Of a stretch of DNA of 64,000 bases, positions 53,072 to 62,776 are shown in pieces (position 1 is the stretch's first letter; every line of letters begins with the position of its first letter). The translations under genes and the position numbers were made by a program. Below the pieces are notes generated by a model. It searched no databases, was not told the DNA's origin, and saw nothing but the letters and a program-made list of their open reading frames with translations. The stretch comes from Paraburkholderia hiiakae (GTDB lineage Bacteria; Pseudomonadota; Gammaproteobacteria; Burkholderiales; Burkholderiaceae), in contig NZ_CAJHCQ010000003.1 in the NCBI RefSeq assembly GCF_904848665.1, positions 124,001 through 188,000 on the forward strand, given 5' to 3'.

Positions 53072-53821
53072 TTACTTGAGCTGTGAAAGCTTGCTCTGCG
53101 CCGTCTGGGCGACATCCGAGTTGCCGTACTGCGAAACGACCTGCTCGAGCGTGCGCTTGGCCGCAGCCTTTTGCCCCTGCTCGATCTGATTGTTCGCAAT
53201 GGCCAGCAGCGCTTCGGGGGCGCGCGGATGCTGCGGGTATTTGTTGACGACGTTCTGCCACGTCGCGGTCGACCCCTTGTAGTCCTTCAGCGCATAGAGC
53301 GCATTGCCGAGCCAGTACTGTGCGGTCGGCTGGTAAGGACTCTGCGGGAACTTCGCGATGAAGCTACGGAACGATGCCGCCGCGTTCTTGAAGTCGCCGT
53401 TGCGGAACTGCTGCGAAGCGGCGTTGAACGCGTCCATCTCACCCGGCTGAACCGTGCCTTGCATGCCGTCCACGGTCTCCTGCTGCGGCTCGAACTTCTT
53501 GAGTCGCGTGTCGAGATCCGTGTAGTAGTCCTTCTGTTGCTTCTGCAGGGTCGCCAACTGGTTCGCCATGTCCTCGTTCTGTCCGCGCAACGTGGCGACC
53601 TGCTGGTTGAGCTGGTCGAGTCGGTTGGACTGATCGAGAATCGTGCGCTGAGCGGCGGACAGTTGATTAGTCAGGCTGTCCGTTTTCGTGCGCAGGTCGA
53701 GAATCGCCTGGCGCGCCTGATCGTCGTCGAAGATACCCGCGTGGGCCGGCAGCGCCGCAAAGGCGACGCCAGCCACGCAGGCGGCTGCGGCTGCGCGCAG
53801 CGGGGAGAAACGGTGCGACAT
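53072..53821 (-). CDS. cpoB: Tol-Pal system protein YbgF / CpoB
   Basis: 249 aa periplasmic protein. The signal peptide ends ALPAHAG; an N-terminal coiled coil (residues about 25-100) contains LRTKTDSLTNQLSAAQRTIL. Tetratricopeptide repeats follow (FNAASQQFRNGDFKNAAASF, then PTAQYWLGNALYALKDYKGS). CpoB links PBP1B activity with Tol-driven outer-membrane constriction in dividing cells. ATG at 53821 has AAGGGG upstream; an ATG four codons earlier is possible. It is the last gene of the tol-pal operon, 23 bp after pal. Confidence 0.92.
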   Translation of the reverse strand: MSHRFSPLRAAAAACVAGVAFAALPAHAGIFDDDQARQAILDLRTKTDSLTNQLSAAQRTILDQSNRLDQLNQQVATLRGQNEDMANQLATLQKQQKDYYTDLDTRLKKFEPQQETVDGMQGTVQPGEMDAFNAASQQFRNGDFKNAAASFRSFIAKFPQSPYQPTAQYWLGNALYALKDYKGSTATWQNVVNKYPQHPRAPEALLAIANNQIEQGQKAAAKRTLEQVVSQYGNSDVAQTAQSKLSQLK

Positions 53822-53844
53822 ACGCCCCTTCATCCAATGCTCAA

Positions 53845-54351
53845 TTACTGTTGATACACGAGGTCAGCACGGCGGTTCTGCGCCCACGATGCTTCGTCGT
53901 GGCCCGTTGCGACCGGCTTTTCCTTACCGAGGCTGACAGCTTCCATTTGCGAATCGGGCACGCCCATCAGCGAGAGGGCGCGTCGGACCGCTTCAGCACG
54001 CTTTTGACCCAGCGCCAGGTTGTATTCGCTCGTGCCGCGCTCGTCGGTGTTGCCCTGGATCAGGACGTGACGTTCCGGGTGCGTCTTGAGGTACTGTGCG
54101 TGAGCTTGCAGCAGCGACTGGTAGTCGTCCTTGACGGCGTAGCTGTCGAAATCGAAGTACACGCTGCGTTTGGCGAGCGGGCTGTTCGGGTTGTTCAGCT
54201 CATCGACGTTCACCTGAGCGACCGCGTTCGGGTTCGGCTGGGTGTTCATCGCGCCGGCGTTCGGGTTCGTTTCCTTGACACCCGACTTACACGCTGCCAG
54301 TGCACCGATCATCAAAACGGCCAAGGCCAGGCGTACTTTCTTCGACATCAT
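53845..54351 (-). CDS. pal: Peptidoglycan-associated lipoprotein Pal
   Basis: 168 aa. Lipobox GALAAC, then an Asn/Pro-rich linker and a complete OmpA-like domain: SVYFDFDSYAVKDDYQSLL, IQGNTDERGTSEYNLALGQK (Asp and Arg contact meso-DAP) and AEAVRRALSLMGV. It anchors the outer membrane to peptidoglycan and binds TolB. AGGAG lies seven bases before the first of two adjacent ATGs. Confidence 0.97.
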   Translation of the reverse strand: MMSKKVRLALAVLMIGALAACKSGVKETNPNAGAMNTQPNPNAVAQVNVDELNNPNSPLAKRSVYFDFDSYAVKDDYQSLLQAHAQYLKTHPERHVLIQGNTDERGTSEYNLALGQKRAEAVRRALSLMGVPDSQMEAVSLGKEKPVATGHDEASWAQNRRADLVYQQ

Positions 54352-54369
54352 TTTTGCTCTCCTGAAGTG

Positions 54370-55662
54370 TTATTGCATAAAAGGACCCCAGGACGGCTCG
54401 CGTACGCTGCCGCCCTGAACGGACAGGATTTGCCGCGTACGACCGTCGGTCGATACAGCAGCCAGCACGCCACGGCCGTTCACCTGTGTGGCGTAAAGAA
54501 TGTACTGACCGTTCGCCGCGAAGCTGGGCGATTCGTCATGTGTCGTGTCAGTGAGCGCCGTGGCGACACCGGACTGCAGATCTTGAATGTACAGCTTAAA
54601 TCCGCCGCCCGTGCGTGAGATGTACGCCAGTTGCTTGCCGTCCGGGCTGACCTTCGGGCTCGTATTGTAGTTGCCGGTGAACGTCACACGCTGTGCCGCT
54701 CCGGCGCTTTCGCCCTGGGCCGCCATCTTGTAAATCTGAGGCTGGCCGCCGCGGTCGCTCGTGAAGTAAATCCAGCGTCCGTCAGGAGAGTAGTTGGGTT
54801 CGGTGTCGATTGTCGTGCCTTGCGTGAGGCGGTGCAGGCCGGAGCCGTCGGCATTGACGGCGAAGATCTGCGTGTTGCCCGTGCGCGACAGTGCTACCGC
54901 GAGCGTGCGGCCATCGGGAGACCAGGCCGGCGCCGAATTGTTGCCCTTCTGGTCCGAAATGACCACGCGGCGACCCGTAGGCAGGTCATGCACGTAGACG
55001 ATCGGCTTCTTCTTTTCGAAAGATACGTAAGCGACCTTGGTGCCGTCGGGCGACCACGCCGGCGAGATGATCGGCTCGGGGCTCGAGAGCGCGATGTGCG
55101 CGTCTTGTCCATCGGAGTCCGAAACCTGCAACTGGAAACGGCCGCCTGTCTTGATCACGTACGAAAGACGCGTGGCGAACACGCCGCGGTCGCCGAGCAG
55201 CTTCTGATAGATGTAGTCCGCAACCTTGTGCGCGCTCATGCGCAGGCCGCTTGGCGGGCTCGTGAGCACGAGGCCACCGAGGCTTTCGCCCTTCACGGTG
55301 TCGTAGAGCTTGAAGCGCACTTCGTATTGGCCGTTGGCGAGCTTGTTCACGCTGCCCGCAACGAACGCATTGGCGCCCTTGGCTTTCCAGCTGCCGAGGT
55401 CGACGGAGTCGTTTTCCGAGATCGGTGCGCCGCCGGCGTCGATGTTGGTGAATTTCCCGCTGCGTTGCAGGTCGGCGCGCACGATGGCCGCGACCTGTTC
55501 TGGCGAATTCGCTTCACCGGCAAAGTTAGCCGTGGCGATGGGAAACTGGGTGGAGCCCACGCCGGTGACGAGGACGTTGAGTTGTGCGTTCGCCGCGCCG
55601 CCCGCCGTGATCAGGCAGGACGCGACGAGGGTTCGCAGGCCAAGCTTCGTCATCAATGTCAT
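54370..55662 (-). CDS. tolB: Tol-Pal system beta-propeller protein TolB
   Basis: 430 aa. The signal peptide ends GGAANAQ. An N-terminal domain (residues about 25-160) precedes a six-bladed propeller with repeated [36 protein letters not shown] and [12 protein letters not shown] motifs. It is the periplasmic partner of Pal and TolA. ATG at 55662 has AGGAAA upstream; an ATG three codons in is possible. The 137-bp gap to tolA is the largest inside the operon. Confidence 0.96.
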   Translation of the reverse strand: MTLMTKLGLRTLVASCLITAGGAANAQLNVLVTGVGSTQFPIATANFAGEANSPEQVAAIVRADLQRSGKFTNIDAGGAPISENDSVDLGSWKAKGANAFVAGSVNKLANGQYEVRFKLYDTVKGESLGGLVLTSPPSGLRMSAHKVADYIYQKLLGDRGVFATRLSYVIKTGGRFQLQVSDSDGQDAHIALSSPEPIISPAWSPDGTKVAYVSFEKKKPIVYVHDLPTGRRVVISDQKGNNSAPAWSPDGRTLAVALSRTGNTQIFAVNADGSGLHRLTQGTTIDTEPNYSPDGRWIYFTSDRGGQPQIYKMAAQGESAGAAQRVTFTGNYNTSPKVSPDGKQLAYISRTGGGFKLYIQDLQSGVATALTDTTHDESPSFAANGQYILYATQVNGRGVLAAVSTDGRTRQILSVQGGSVREPSWGPFMQ

Positions 55663-55799
55663 GCTGTGATATTTCCTGAAAAAAGCAATTTTGTCATAAC
55701 GCGCAACAGCAGACTGACCCGAAAACGTTCGAATCGTTCCTTTTTCAGCCACTGTCGCGCGCCGGCTTTCCTCAACCTTTCCGTGCCTTGCGCGCGGCA

Positions 55800-56801
55800 T
55801 TAGCCCGCCGGGCGCAAGGTGATCAAAAAGTTCGACGGCGCCTTGCCGTTCGTATCGAGCGGCATCGGATCCGAGCGCTGGACCGCTCGTAGCGCGGCGT
55901 CGTCCCACGACGAGTTGCCGCTGCTACGCTGTATCTGCGCCGAAAGCAAAGTGCCAGTCGGCGAGCAATGCACCGCGACAACTGTCTCAAGTCCTGACGT
56001 CTCGCCGGACCAGATGATGTTCGGCCGCACGCGTCGCTGCACCTTCTCTGCATAGCCCGGTGACGTCGCATTGCCGCCCGAACCGCTGCCCGTGCCGCTC
56101 TTCGCGAGACCGTTGCCGCTCGTGCCTTCGCCGCCGCCCATCGAGCCTTGCATTTGCGCGATGCGGGCACGGCGTTCAGCGTCGAGCTTCTTCGCGGTGG
56201 CGTCCGCTTGAGCCTTCGCCTTGGCGGCCTTATCGGCGTCGGCCTTCTTCTGCGCGTCGAGCTTCGCCTGCTTCTGCTGCTCTTCTTCCTGCTGCTGCTT
56301 CTTGAGCGCGTCCTGCTGCTGTTGCTGCTGCTTTTGCTTCTCTGCCGCGGCTTGTTGCTGGTCCTGCTGCTGCTTGAGCTTTTCCGCCTTCTGCTGCGCG
56401 GCGAGTTGCGCTGCCTGTTGGGCCGCGAGTTGCTGCTGGCGTTTCGCGTCCGCTTCCTGTTGTGCTTTCAGGCGCTGCTGCTCGGCCAGTTGCGCCTCGC
56501 GCTGCGCTTCCTGCTGCTTACGCTTTTGCTGTTGCAGCGCGATGTCGGCGTCCTCGGTTTGCGGCGGCGGCGGGGCAGGGGCGACCGGCGCGGGCGGCGG
56601 CAACGGCTTCGGTGTCGACAGGTCCGGCACTTCGGTCCACAGTTCCGCCTCTTCACCCGCCGGCGTGCTGTTCTGCCAGTGGATGCCGTGATAGAGGAAC
56701 AGACCGAGCAGCACGTGCATGATCACCGCGAGGGTGATAGCACGTCCCGTGCCACGCTCGCGCGGAGGCTGCAGCGGATACGAATCGTTCTTCCGGGTCA
56801 T
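55800..56801 (-). CDS. tolA: Cell envelope integrity protein TolA
   Basis: 333 aa. One N-terminal membrane helix ([20 protein letters not shown]), a long Gln/Lys/Ala-rich helical domain (residues about 90-210), and a C-terminal TolA domain ([15 protein letters not shown] ... [20 protein letters not shown]). It spans the periplasm and couples the TolQR motor to TolB-Pal. The central domain is unusually Gln-rich, with runs such as QKQQQQQQ. The start overlaps tolR by four bases. Confidence 0.95.
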   Translation of the reverse strand: MTRKNDSYPLQPPRERGTGRAITLAVIMHVLLGLFLYHGIHWQNSTPAGEEAELWTEVPDLSTPKPLPPPAPVAPAPPPPQTEDADIALQQQKRKQQEAQREAQLAEQQRLKAQQEADAKRQQQLAAQQAAQLAAQQKAEKLKQQQDQQQAAAEKQKQQQQQQDALKKQQQEEEQQKQAKLDAQKKADADKAAKAKAQADATAKKLDAERRARIAQMQGSMGGGEGTSGNGLAKSGTGSGSGGNATSPGYAEKVQRRVRPNIIWSGETSGLETVVAVHCSPTGTLLSAQIQRSSGNSSWDDAALRAVQRSDPMPLDTNGKAPSNFLITLRPAG

Positions 56802-57244
56802 TGCGATTTGACGAGCAGTCCGACACGTTTGACGCCATGCGACTTCAGGTCGGACATCACGTTCATCACCGTCTCGTATTTGACGGACTTGTCGGCGGCG
56901 ATCACGACCGGCTGGTCGGGATGGCTCTGCTCGCGATCGGCGACGAAGCCGTTGAGATCGGCGCGCGTCATGGTTTCCTGCTGCGTGGCGCCGGAGTCAT
57001 CCTTGTAGCGTACGCTCAGATTGCCATCGGGGCGAATATTGACCACGACGGGCGGCACCTGCTGCTGCTGCGACGCGCCGCCGACGGTCGGCAGATTGAC
57101 GATGGACGGCGCCACGAGCGGCGCGGTCACCATGAAGATCACGAGCAACACCAGCATCACGTCGATGTACGGCACGACGTTGATGTCGGCCATCGCACGG
57201 CGCGAGCGGCTGCCTCGCATGCTCGAACGCATTGAGCCTGCCAT
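56798..57244 (-). CDS. tolR: Tol-Pal biopolymer transport protein TolR
   Basis: 148 aa, ExbD/TolR family. A basic N-terminus is followed by DINVVPYIDVMLVLLVIFMV, the membrane helix with the proton-conducting Asp. The periplasmic domain ends [15 protein letters not shown]. It forms the proton motor with TolQ. It lies 18 bp after tolQ and overlaps tolA. Confidence 0.96.
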   Translation of the reverse strand: MAGSMRSSMRGSRSRRAMADINVVPYIDVMLVLLVIFMVTAPLVAPSIVNLPTVGGASQQQQVPPVVVNIRPDGNLSVRYKDDSGATQQETMTRADLNGFVADREQSHPDQPVVIAADKSVKYETVMNVMSDLKSHGVKRVGLLVKSQ

Positions 57245-57262
57245 CTTCGACTCCTTTGAAGA

Positions 57263-57940
57263 TTAGTGGGCCTGACGCTGCAGGATGTTCGAAAACTCTT
57301 CAATGAAGGTTTCGAAGCGGATCGCCAGACGGTCGATGTCGTGTGCGTAGCTGTTGTACGCGACCACCGCCGGAATGGCGGCGAACAGACCGATCGCGGT
57401 CGCCGTCAGCGCTTCGGCAATGCCGGGCGCGACGTTCGCGAGCGTGGCCTGTTGCACGTTCGCGAGGCCGCGGAACGCGTTCATGATCCCCCAGACCGTG
57501 CCGAAAAGACCGATGTACGGACTGACCGAGCCGACCGAGGCGAGGAACGAGAGGTTCGCCTCGAGCGCGTCCATTTCGCGCTGGAACGCGGCGCGCATCG
57601 CGCGGCGGGCGCCATCGAGCACGAGGCTCGGATCGTTCAGGCGCTTCTCTTTCGCCTTCAGGAATTCGCGCATGCCCGACTCAAAGATACGCTCGAGCGC
57701 GCCGATCGTGTGACGGTTGTTGGCTGCGCTCTGATAGAGCGCCTGCAGGTCGCCGCCTGACCAGAAGTCGCGCTCGAAGCGCTCGGTCTGCGACCGCGCC
57801 CGGCGGATCGCAAACCACTTGCGGAAGATGAAAGTCCAGGAAATCAGCGACATGAGCAGAAGAAGCCCCATCACCGCCTGTGCCAGTATGCTCGCATTAA
57901 GAACGAGAGAAATGATCGACAGATCTTGTGTAGTGTTCAT
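57263..57940 (-). CDS. tolQ: Tol-Pal proton channel protein TolQ
   Basis: 225 aa, MotA/TolQ/ExbB family. Three transmembrane helices: one N-terminal (ILAQAVMGLLLLMSLISWTF) and two C-terminal (ASVGSVSPYIGLFGTVWGIM and AEALTATAIGLFAAIPAVVA), with a cytoplasmic loop containing FERDFWSGGDLQALY. ATG at 57940 (MNTTQDL) was taken; the frame extends 14 codons upstream. A 154-bp gap separates it from ybgC. Confidence 0.96.
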   Translation of the reverse strand: MNTTQDLSIISLVLNASILAQAVMGLLLLMSLISWTFIFRKWFAIRRARSQTERFERDFWSGGDLQALYQSAANNRHTIGALERIFESGMREFLKAKEKRLNDPSLVLDGARRAMRAAFQREMDALEANLSFLASVGSVSPYIGLFGTVWGIMNAFRGLANVQQATLANVAPGIAEALTATAIGLFAAIPAVVAYNSYAHDIDRLAIRFETFIEEFSNILQRQAH

Positions 57941-58094
57941 ATAGGTTCGTTGTGACGTCCCGAAAGGGGCGAGCGGCTGCAAGACAACGCAAGGCTTCCC
58001 TTAGGCGGTTGGGAAGCTCTCGCGCCGTCGCGGCCGAACCCTGCTTGGTCCTGCATTGACCGGCGCGAGTTCACTGGCGTCGTATCAACGGTAA

Positions 58095-58580
58095 TTACTG
58101 CACTGCCGTTGACACGGCGTACAGGTCTTTCTGTGGCCCACGTTGCAAGGCTTCATGAACGGGGGCCGGAATGGGAGCGGGGCGCATGGCTGTGCTGTCG
58201 ACGCAGGCGACACGAATGGTGCCCGTGGCGAGCAGCGTGTTCTCGCGCCACGCTTCCTGCACGAAGTCGACCGAGGCGCGGCCAAGCTTCTCGACGCGGC
58301 TGACAGTCGTAACGACATCGTCGAGGCGCGCGGGCGAACGGTAGTCGAGCGCGGTGCTGCGCACGACGAAGAGCACGCCCATTTCCTCGGCGAGCCGACG
58401 CTGATCGACGCTGCACGCGCGCAGCCATTCAGTGCGCGCGCGTTCGAAGAACTTCAGGTAATTCGCGTAAAACACGATGCCACCGGCGTCGGTGTCCTCG
58501 TAGTAGACGCGTACCGGCCACATAAAACCGCGCCCGGCCGGTGACGACGCCGCGTCCGGCTTGCTGGTGGAATTTTCCAT
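58095..58580 (-). CDS. ybgC: Tol-Pal-associated acyl-CoA thioesterase YbgC
   Basis: 161 aa hot-dog fold thioesterase. The family motif VRVYYEDTDAGGIVFYANYL contains the catalytic Asp; FFERARTEWLRA and VVRSTALDYRSPARLDD follow. It hydrolyses short-chain or ACP-linked acyl thioesters near the membrane. It starts MENSTSK at 58580, with a short variable N-terminal extension before the conserved domain. It heads the ybgC-tolQRAB-pal-cpoB cluster. The SDR gene at 58658 lies just upstream on the same strand. Confidence 0.94.
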   Translation of the reverse strand: MENSTSKPDAASSPAGRGFMWPVRVYYEDTDAGGIVFYANYLKFFERARTEWLRACSVDQRRLAEEMGVLFVVRSTALDYRSPARLDDVVTTVSRVEKLGRASVDFVQEAWRENTLLATGTIRVACVDSTAMRPAPIPAPVHEALQRGPQKDLYAVSTAVQ

Positions 58581-58657
58581 GCCGCGCATTCTACCGGAAC
58601 GCGCGGCCCCAACGTCTTTCGTACGACTGACGTAAGTATAAAATTTGTAAGGTAATT

Positions 58658-59404
58658 TTAGCCGCGATGGATGCTGAGGCCAGCAAATGTCTGGGCAACG
58701 GGCATCAGCTCGATCGTGTTGATGTTGACGTGCGCGGGGCGCGTGGCGATCCAGTAGATCGAGTCGGCGATGTCCTCGGCCGTGAGCGGCTGCACGTCCT
58801 TGTAGACGTTGGCCGCCTTGGTGTCGTCGCCGCGAAAGCGCACGTTCGAGAATTCGGTGCCGCCGCACAGGCCCGGCTCGATGTCGGTCACGCGCAGCGC
58901 CGTGCCCGCGAGGTCCGCGCGCAGATTCAGGCTGAACTGGCGCACGAACGCCTTGGTCGCCCCGTAGACGTTTCCGCCCAAATACGGCCAGCGGCCCGCC
59001 ACTGAACCGAGATTGAAGATGTGGCCGCGGTTACGCGCGACCATGCCGGGCAGAAACGCGTGGGTGACCTGCACGAGGCCCGTGCAGTTGGTCTCGATCA
59101 TGGTTTCCCATTCGTCGAGGTCGGCCTTCTGTGCCGGCTCCACGCCGAGTGCAAGGCCGGCGTTGTTGACCAGCACGTCGACGCCGGCGAACTCGGGCGG
59201 CAGCGCGCCGGGCGCGGCTTCGACCGCAGCGCGGTCGCGTACGTCAAGCTCGATGGGCAGGAGGGCGTCGCCGAGTTCGGCGGCGAGCGCGTCGAGACGG
59301 TCCTTGCGGCGGGCCGTGGCGACGACGCGATGTCCGCCCTTTACGAAGGCCCGCGCAATGGCGGCGCCGAATCCTGCGGATGCGCCGGTGACGAAAACGA
59401 TCAT
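58658..59404 (-). CDS. SDR-family oxidoreductase (YdfG-like 3-hydroxy acid / serine dehydrogenase)
   Basis: 248 aa. NADP-binding VTGASAGFGAAIARAF, NNAGLALG, and catalytic Ser (NLGSVAG), Tyr and Lys (YGATKAFV) are visible. The GLALGVEPAQKADLDEWETM and VRVTDIEPGL-like segments match the YdfG group, which oxidises L-allo-threonine and reduces malonic semialdehyde. The C-terminus ends MPVAQTFAGLSIHRG, also typical. It is divergent from glyA, sharing a 507-bp region. Confidence 0.9.
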   Translation of the reverse strand: MIVFVTGASAGFGAAIARAFVKGGHRVVATARRKDRLDALAAELGDALLPIELDVRDRAAVEAAPGALPPEFAGVDVLVNNAGLALGVEPAQKADLDEWETMIETNCTGLVQVTHAFLPGMVARNRGHIFNLGSVAGRWPYLGGNVYGATKAFVRQFSLNLRADLAGTALRVTDIEPGLCGGTEFSNVRFRGDDTKAANVYKDVQPLTAEDIADSIYWIATRPAHVNINTIELMPVAQTFAGLSIHRG

Positions 59405-59576
59405 GGTGGCTCCCTGGTCGGTAGAAGGCGAGGAAAGCGGAAAGCCTACTTCCAATGCCGCGTTGCGGCAAGGAAGGGACAGAACGCGCGCGGGCCGCCG
59501 CGTGGGCCGCATTAGCGGGGCCACCGTCCGTCGCGCCAGAAGACGCGGGGCGCCCGCCCGCACGGGGCGCGGGCGG

Positions 59577-59605
59577 TTGCCTATTCCCTGCCATTCCAAT
59601 AAACT
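59577..59605 (+). promoter_or_regulatory. Candidate glyA promoter
   Basis: -35 TTGCCT (59577-59582), exactly 17 bp, -10 TAAACT (59600-59605). The expected start near 59612 lies just before the riboswitch aptamer. The 59405-59576 part of the 507-bp region shows no other feature. Confidence 0.6.
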
Positions 59606-59616
59606 AACGCGCTCAA

Positions 59617-59746
59617 TCCCTGCGTGACTGGCGATAGGGTTCCGAAATAGCGGCAATAGAGGTAGCAATCTGCCGGCTATGAAGGACTCAAGGTGGAACG
59701 ACCCACCGTGAAGCGCAGGGTGCCGTTTTGCCGTTCGCCTGGGCAG
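59617..59746 (+). promoter_or_regulatory. ZTP (pfl) riboswitch upstream of glyA
   Basis: The conserved pieces of the pfl RNA appear in order: CCCTGCG (59618-59624) pairs perfectly with CGCAGGG (59714-59720) to close the first domain; GTGACTGGCG follows the left strand; AAGGTGGAACGACCCACCG forms the conserved hairpin; and the second domain ends CGCCTGGGCA (59736-59745), the hallmark pseudoknot strand. ZTP riboswitches commonly control glyA and folate or purine genes, sensing ZMP/ZTP when 10-formyl-THF is short. No clear terminator follows within the 165 nt before the glyA start, so the output mode is unclear. Confidence 0.85.
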
Positions 59747-59911
59747 CCTGATTTCGCGCGCTTTCGTTAGCGCTGCGGGGGCTGTCCTGCCTCGCGTGTG
59801 CGGCACCTCCTTCCGCCACGTCAAGGCTGGCCTCTTCGCCAGCAGCGCCGCGTACCCGCTACGCGTTCCGCGCGAGACCCGGTCAACCTGAACACACTTA
59901 ACGGAATCCGT

Positions 59912-61159
59912 ATGTTTGACAGAGCCGAAAGCACCATCGCCAACGTCGATCCCGAACTCTTCAAGGCGATCGAACTCGAGAACCGCCGCCAGGAAGAGCA
60001 CATCGAGCTCATCGCGTCGGAAAACTACACCTCGCCCGCGGTCATGGCCGCGCAGGGTTCGCAGCTCACCAACAAGTACGCCGAAGGCTACCCCGGTAAG
60101 CGCTATTACGGCGGCTGCGAATACGTGGATATCGTCGAGCAGCTCGCGATCGACCGCGTGAAGCAACTGTTCGGCGCCGAAGCCGCTAACGTTCAGCCGA
60201 ACTCGGGCTCGCAGGCCAACCAGGGCGTGTTCTTCGCCGTGCTCAAGCCGGGCGACACCATCATGGGCATGAGCCTCGCCGAAGGCGGTCACCTCACGCA
60301 CGGCATGGCGCTGAACATGAGCGGCAAGTGGTTCAACGTCGTGAGCTACGGCCTGGACGCCAATGAAGACATCGATTACGACGCGCTCGAAAAGCGCGCA
60401 CACGAAACGAAGCCGAAGTTGATCATCGCTGGCGCGTCGGCATTCGCGCTGCGTATCGACTTCGAGCGCATCGCCAAGGTTGCCAAGGCGGTCGGTGCGT
60501 ACTTCATGGTAGACATGGCGCATTACGCGGGCCTGATCGCCGCGGGCGTCTACCCGAACCCGGTTCCGCACGCCGACTTCGTCACCACGACCACCCACAA
60601 GAGCCTGCGCGGCCCGCGCGGCGGCGTGATCCTGATGAAGGCGGAGTTCGAGAAGCAGATCAACTCGGCCATTTTCCCGGGCATTCAGGGCGGTCCGCTC
60701 ATGCACGTGATCGCCGGTAAGGCCGTGGCGTTCAAGGAAGCGCTCTCGCCGGAATTCAAGACCTACCAACAGCACGTGGTCGAGAACGCTCGCGTGCTGG
60801 CGGAAACGCTGGTCAAACGCGGTCTGCGCATCGTTTCGGGCCGCACGGAAAGCCACGTGATGCTGGTGGACCTGCGCGCGAAGAACATCACCGGCAAGGC
60901 TGCTGAAGCCGTGCTGGGCGCGGCGCACATCACGGTGAACAAGAACGCGATCCCGAACGACCCGGAAAAGCCGTTCGTGACGAGCGGTATCCGCCTTGGA
61001 TCGCCGGCCATGACGACGCGCGGCTTTGGCGTGAAGGAAGCCGAGCAGGTGGGCAACCTGATTGCCGACGTGCTCGACAATCCGGAAGACGCCGCCACGA
61101 TCGAGCGTGTTAAGGCGCAGGTCGCCGAGCTGACGAAGCGCTTCCCGGTTTACCGCTAA
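59912..61159 (+). CDS. glyA: Serine hydroxymethyltransferase
   Basis: 415 aa. It converts serine and tetrahydrofolate into glycine and methylene-THF. Conserved parts: [37 protein letters not shown], the PLP-lysine segment [15 protein letters not shown], and C-terminal [17 protein letters not shown] at 59912 starts MFDRAESTI; the upstream frame falls in the leader. It is under a ZTP riboswitch and followed 15 bp later by nrdR, the usual betaproteobacterial order. Confidence 0.97.
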   Translation: MFDRAESTIANVDPELFKAIELENRRQEEHIELIASENYTSPAVMAAQGSQLTNKYAEGYPGKRYYGGCEYVDIVEQLAIDRVKQLFGAEAANVQPNSGSQANQGVFFAVLKPGDTIMGMSLAEGGHLTHGMALNMSGKWFNVVSYGLDANEDIDYDALEKRAHETKPKLIIAGASAFALRIDFERIAKVAKAVGAYFMVDMAHYAGLIAAGVYPNPVPHADFVTTTTHKSLRGPRGGVILMKAEFEKQINSAIFPGIQGGPLMHVIAGKAVAFKEALSPEFKTYQQHVVENARVLAETLVKRGLRIVSGRTESHVMLVDLRAKNITGKAAEAVLGAAHITVNKNAIPNDPEKPFVTSGIRLGSPAMTTRGFGVKEAEQVGNLIADVLDNPEDAATIERVKAQVAELTKRFPVYR

Positions 61160-61174
61160 GCCACGCGATAGCCC

Positions 61175-61657
61175 ATGCGCTGCCCCTTTTGCCGGCACGA
61201 AGACACGCAGGTCGTCGATTCGCGCGTGTCCGAAGACGGCGCCGCGATCCGGCGCCGCCGCCGCTGCCCGGCCTGCGACAAGCGTTTCACGACGTACGAG
61301 CGGGTCGAGCTGGCGATGCCGGCCATCGTCAAGAAGGACGGCAGCCGCACGGAATTCGACCGCCGCAAGATCGCAGCGAGCATGCAACTGGCGCTGCGCA
61401 AGCGCCCGGTTGCGGCCGATGCGATCGACGCGGCAGTTGCCCGTATCGAGTATCAATTGCTCGGCAGCGGCGAGCGCGAAGTGCGCAGCGAGCGCCTTGG
61501 CGAGCTCGTCATGGGCGAATTGCGCGAACTCGACAAGGTCGCGTTCGTACGGTTTGCTTCGGTGTACCGGCGCTTTGAGGACGTCTCCGAATTCGAAGAC
61601 GTGATCGAGGAATTCCGCCGTGCGGGTGCTGCCAACAACCCCACGAAAAAGCGCTGA
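61175..61657 (+). CDS. nrdR: Transcriptional repressor NrdR
   Basis: 160 aa. The N-terminal zinc ribbon has two Cys pairs ([18 protein letters not shown] and [18 protein letters not shown]), followed by an ATP-cone ([20 protein letters not shown]). It represses ribonucleotide reductase genes according to ATP/dATP ratio. It is co-transcribed with glyA. Confidence 0.97.
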   Translation: MRCPFCRHEDTQVVDSRVSEDGAAIRRRRRCPACDKRFTTYERVELAMPAIVKKDGSRTEFDRRKIAASMQLALRKRPVAADAIDAAVARIEYQLLGSGEREVRSERLGELVMGELRELDKVAFVRFASVYRRFEDVSEFEDVIEEFRRAGAANNPTKKR

Positions 61658-61814
61658 GCGCATTCGCATTTTTCTTCCCTCCCGCATTGCCGCTGTCGTA
61701 ACGCTTGCATTCTCGCGAGCCGACGCTGCGCGCACCAGCTAGCCGTTCGGCTAATTGTTTCGTTTCTTGTTCGTCCGTAGATTGATGGCAATCCGCACAA
61801 ACTAAGGATTGCTG

Positions 61815-62351
61815 ATGAAGCACGGAGGATTCACGCTCATTGAGACGATGGTCGTCATCGTCTTGCTGGCGATCTGCGTAACGGTTTCCACGCCCGTTTT
61901 CACCGCGTGGCGCGTGCGCGATCAGGTCGACGCGCGCGCCAACGCAATGCTCGGCACGCTCGCCTACGCGCGAAACGAGGCAATACGGCGCAAGGCGCGC
62001 ATTACCGTTTGCCGCGTCGATGCTGCGCGCAATTGCCTTGCGGCCGCCAAAGCGTGTCCGTCAGGTACTGCGGACTGGTCCTGCGGCTGGGCCGTCATGA
62101 TCGAGCGCGCAGGCGCGTATATCCCTTTGCGCGTCCAGCCGGCGCTCGACTCAATCACCGTGGCTTCGGGGCTCACCGCCATCACGTTTTCGCCGCCGGC
62201 GGGGCAGACCATTGGTAGCTTGCGCAACTTCGAGATCGCCCCGCGGACCACGTCGGTTGCACAACGCGGCGCGGGCTGGCGGCGCTGCATACGCATCGCT
62301 GCGGGAGGCAGGGCACGCGTGAGCGACGGCGCATGCACGGGGGCGTCATGA
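61815..62351 (+). CDS. fimT: GspH/FimT-family minor pseudopilin
   Basis: 178 aa. A short leader is cut before the type IV prepilin motif GGFTLIETMVVIVLLAICV, whose Glu5 is present, then a hydrophobic helix and RDQVDARANAMLGTLAYARN, typical of FimT/GspH. Two Cys pairs lie in the globular domain. ATG at 61815 has AAGGA six bases upstream; a TTG two codons earlier is less likely. First gene of a minor pilin operon with overlapping start/stop codons. Confidence 0.87.
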   Translation: MKHGGFTLIETMVVIVLLAICVTVSTPVFTAWRVRDQVDARANAMLGTLAYARNEAIRRKARITVCRVDAARNCLAAAKACPSGTADWSCGWAVMIERAGAYIPLRVQPALDSITVASGLTAITFSPPAGQTIGSLRNFEIAPRTTSVAQRGAGWRRCIRIAAGGRARVSDGACTGAS

Positions 62352-62776
62352 GTCGGGCGAGCGAGCGTAGCTTGCGCGGATCGACGCTGCTCGAAGTCGC
62401 CATCGCGCTCGGCGTCATGGCGATGTGCGGGCTCGGTCTGATGAGCACGCAGCTCGGCTTAGCCCGGCAAGCGCAACTGGCAGCGGCGCGCGAGCGCGCG
62501 GCGTTTGCCGCGGACGCCATCGCCGAAGCCGCGCGCGTGGCAGGTGCAACGGGCGCCACGACTGATCGATGGAAGGCACTGACGGCGAGCGTCGTGCCCG
62601 ATGGGCAACTGACTACGTCGAGTGCAGGCGGCGACGCATCGATCGCGTCCGTGAGTTGGGCGGCTACACCGTTCGGCGCAGCGTCAGGATCGGCGGCGGC
62701 CTCGCGGGTCGCGCCGTGTATCGACGCGACGGCGCCCGCTGGGCGCGCCTGCGTTGCCTTGGCATTTCTGCGATGA
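62348..62776 (+). CDS. pilV: PilV-like type IV pilus minor pilin
   Basis: 142 aa. The prepilin-like motif RGSTLLEVAIALGVMAMCGL has Ser-Thr-Leu-Leu-Glu in place of the usual Phe-Thr-Leu-Ile-Glu; Glu is kept. The remaining domain is Ala-rich and short. The ATG overlaps the fimT stop (ATGA) and its own stop overlaps pilW. The assignment rests on the position between FimT and PilW plus the helix motif. Confidence 0.8.
   Translation: MSRASERSLRGSTLLEVAIALGVMAMCGLGLMSTQLGLARQAQLAAARERAAFAADAIAEAARVAGATGATTDRWKALTASVVPDGQLTTSSAGGDASIASVSWAATPFGAASGSAAASRVAPCIDATAPAGRACVALAFLR

Noticed and set aside
59617..59746. Glycine riboswitch before glyA
   Set aside because: The tandem glycine aptamer landmarks are absent, whereas the pfl/ZTP landmarks are present in the right order.
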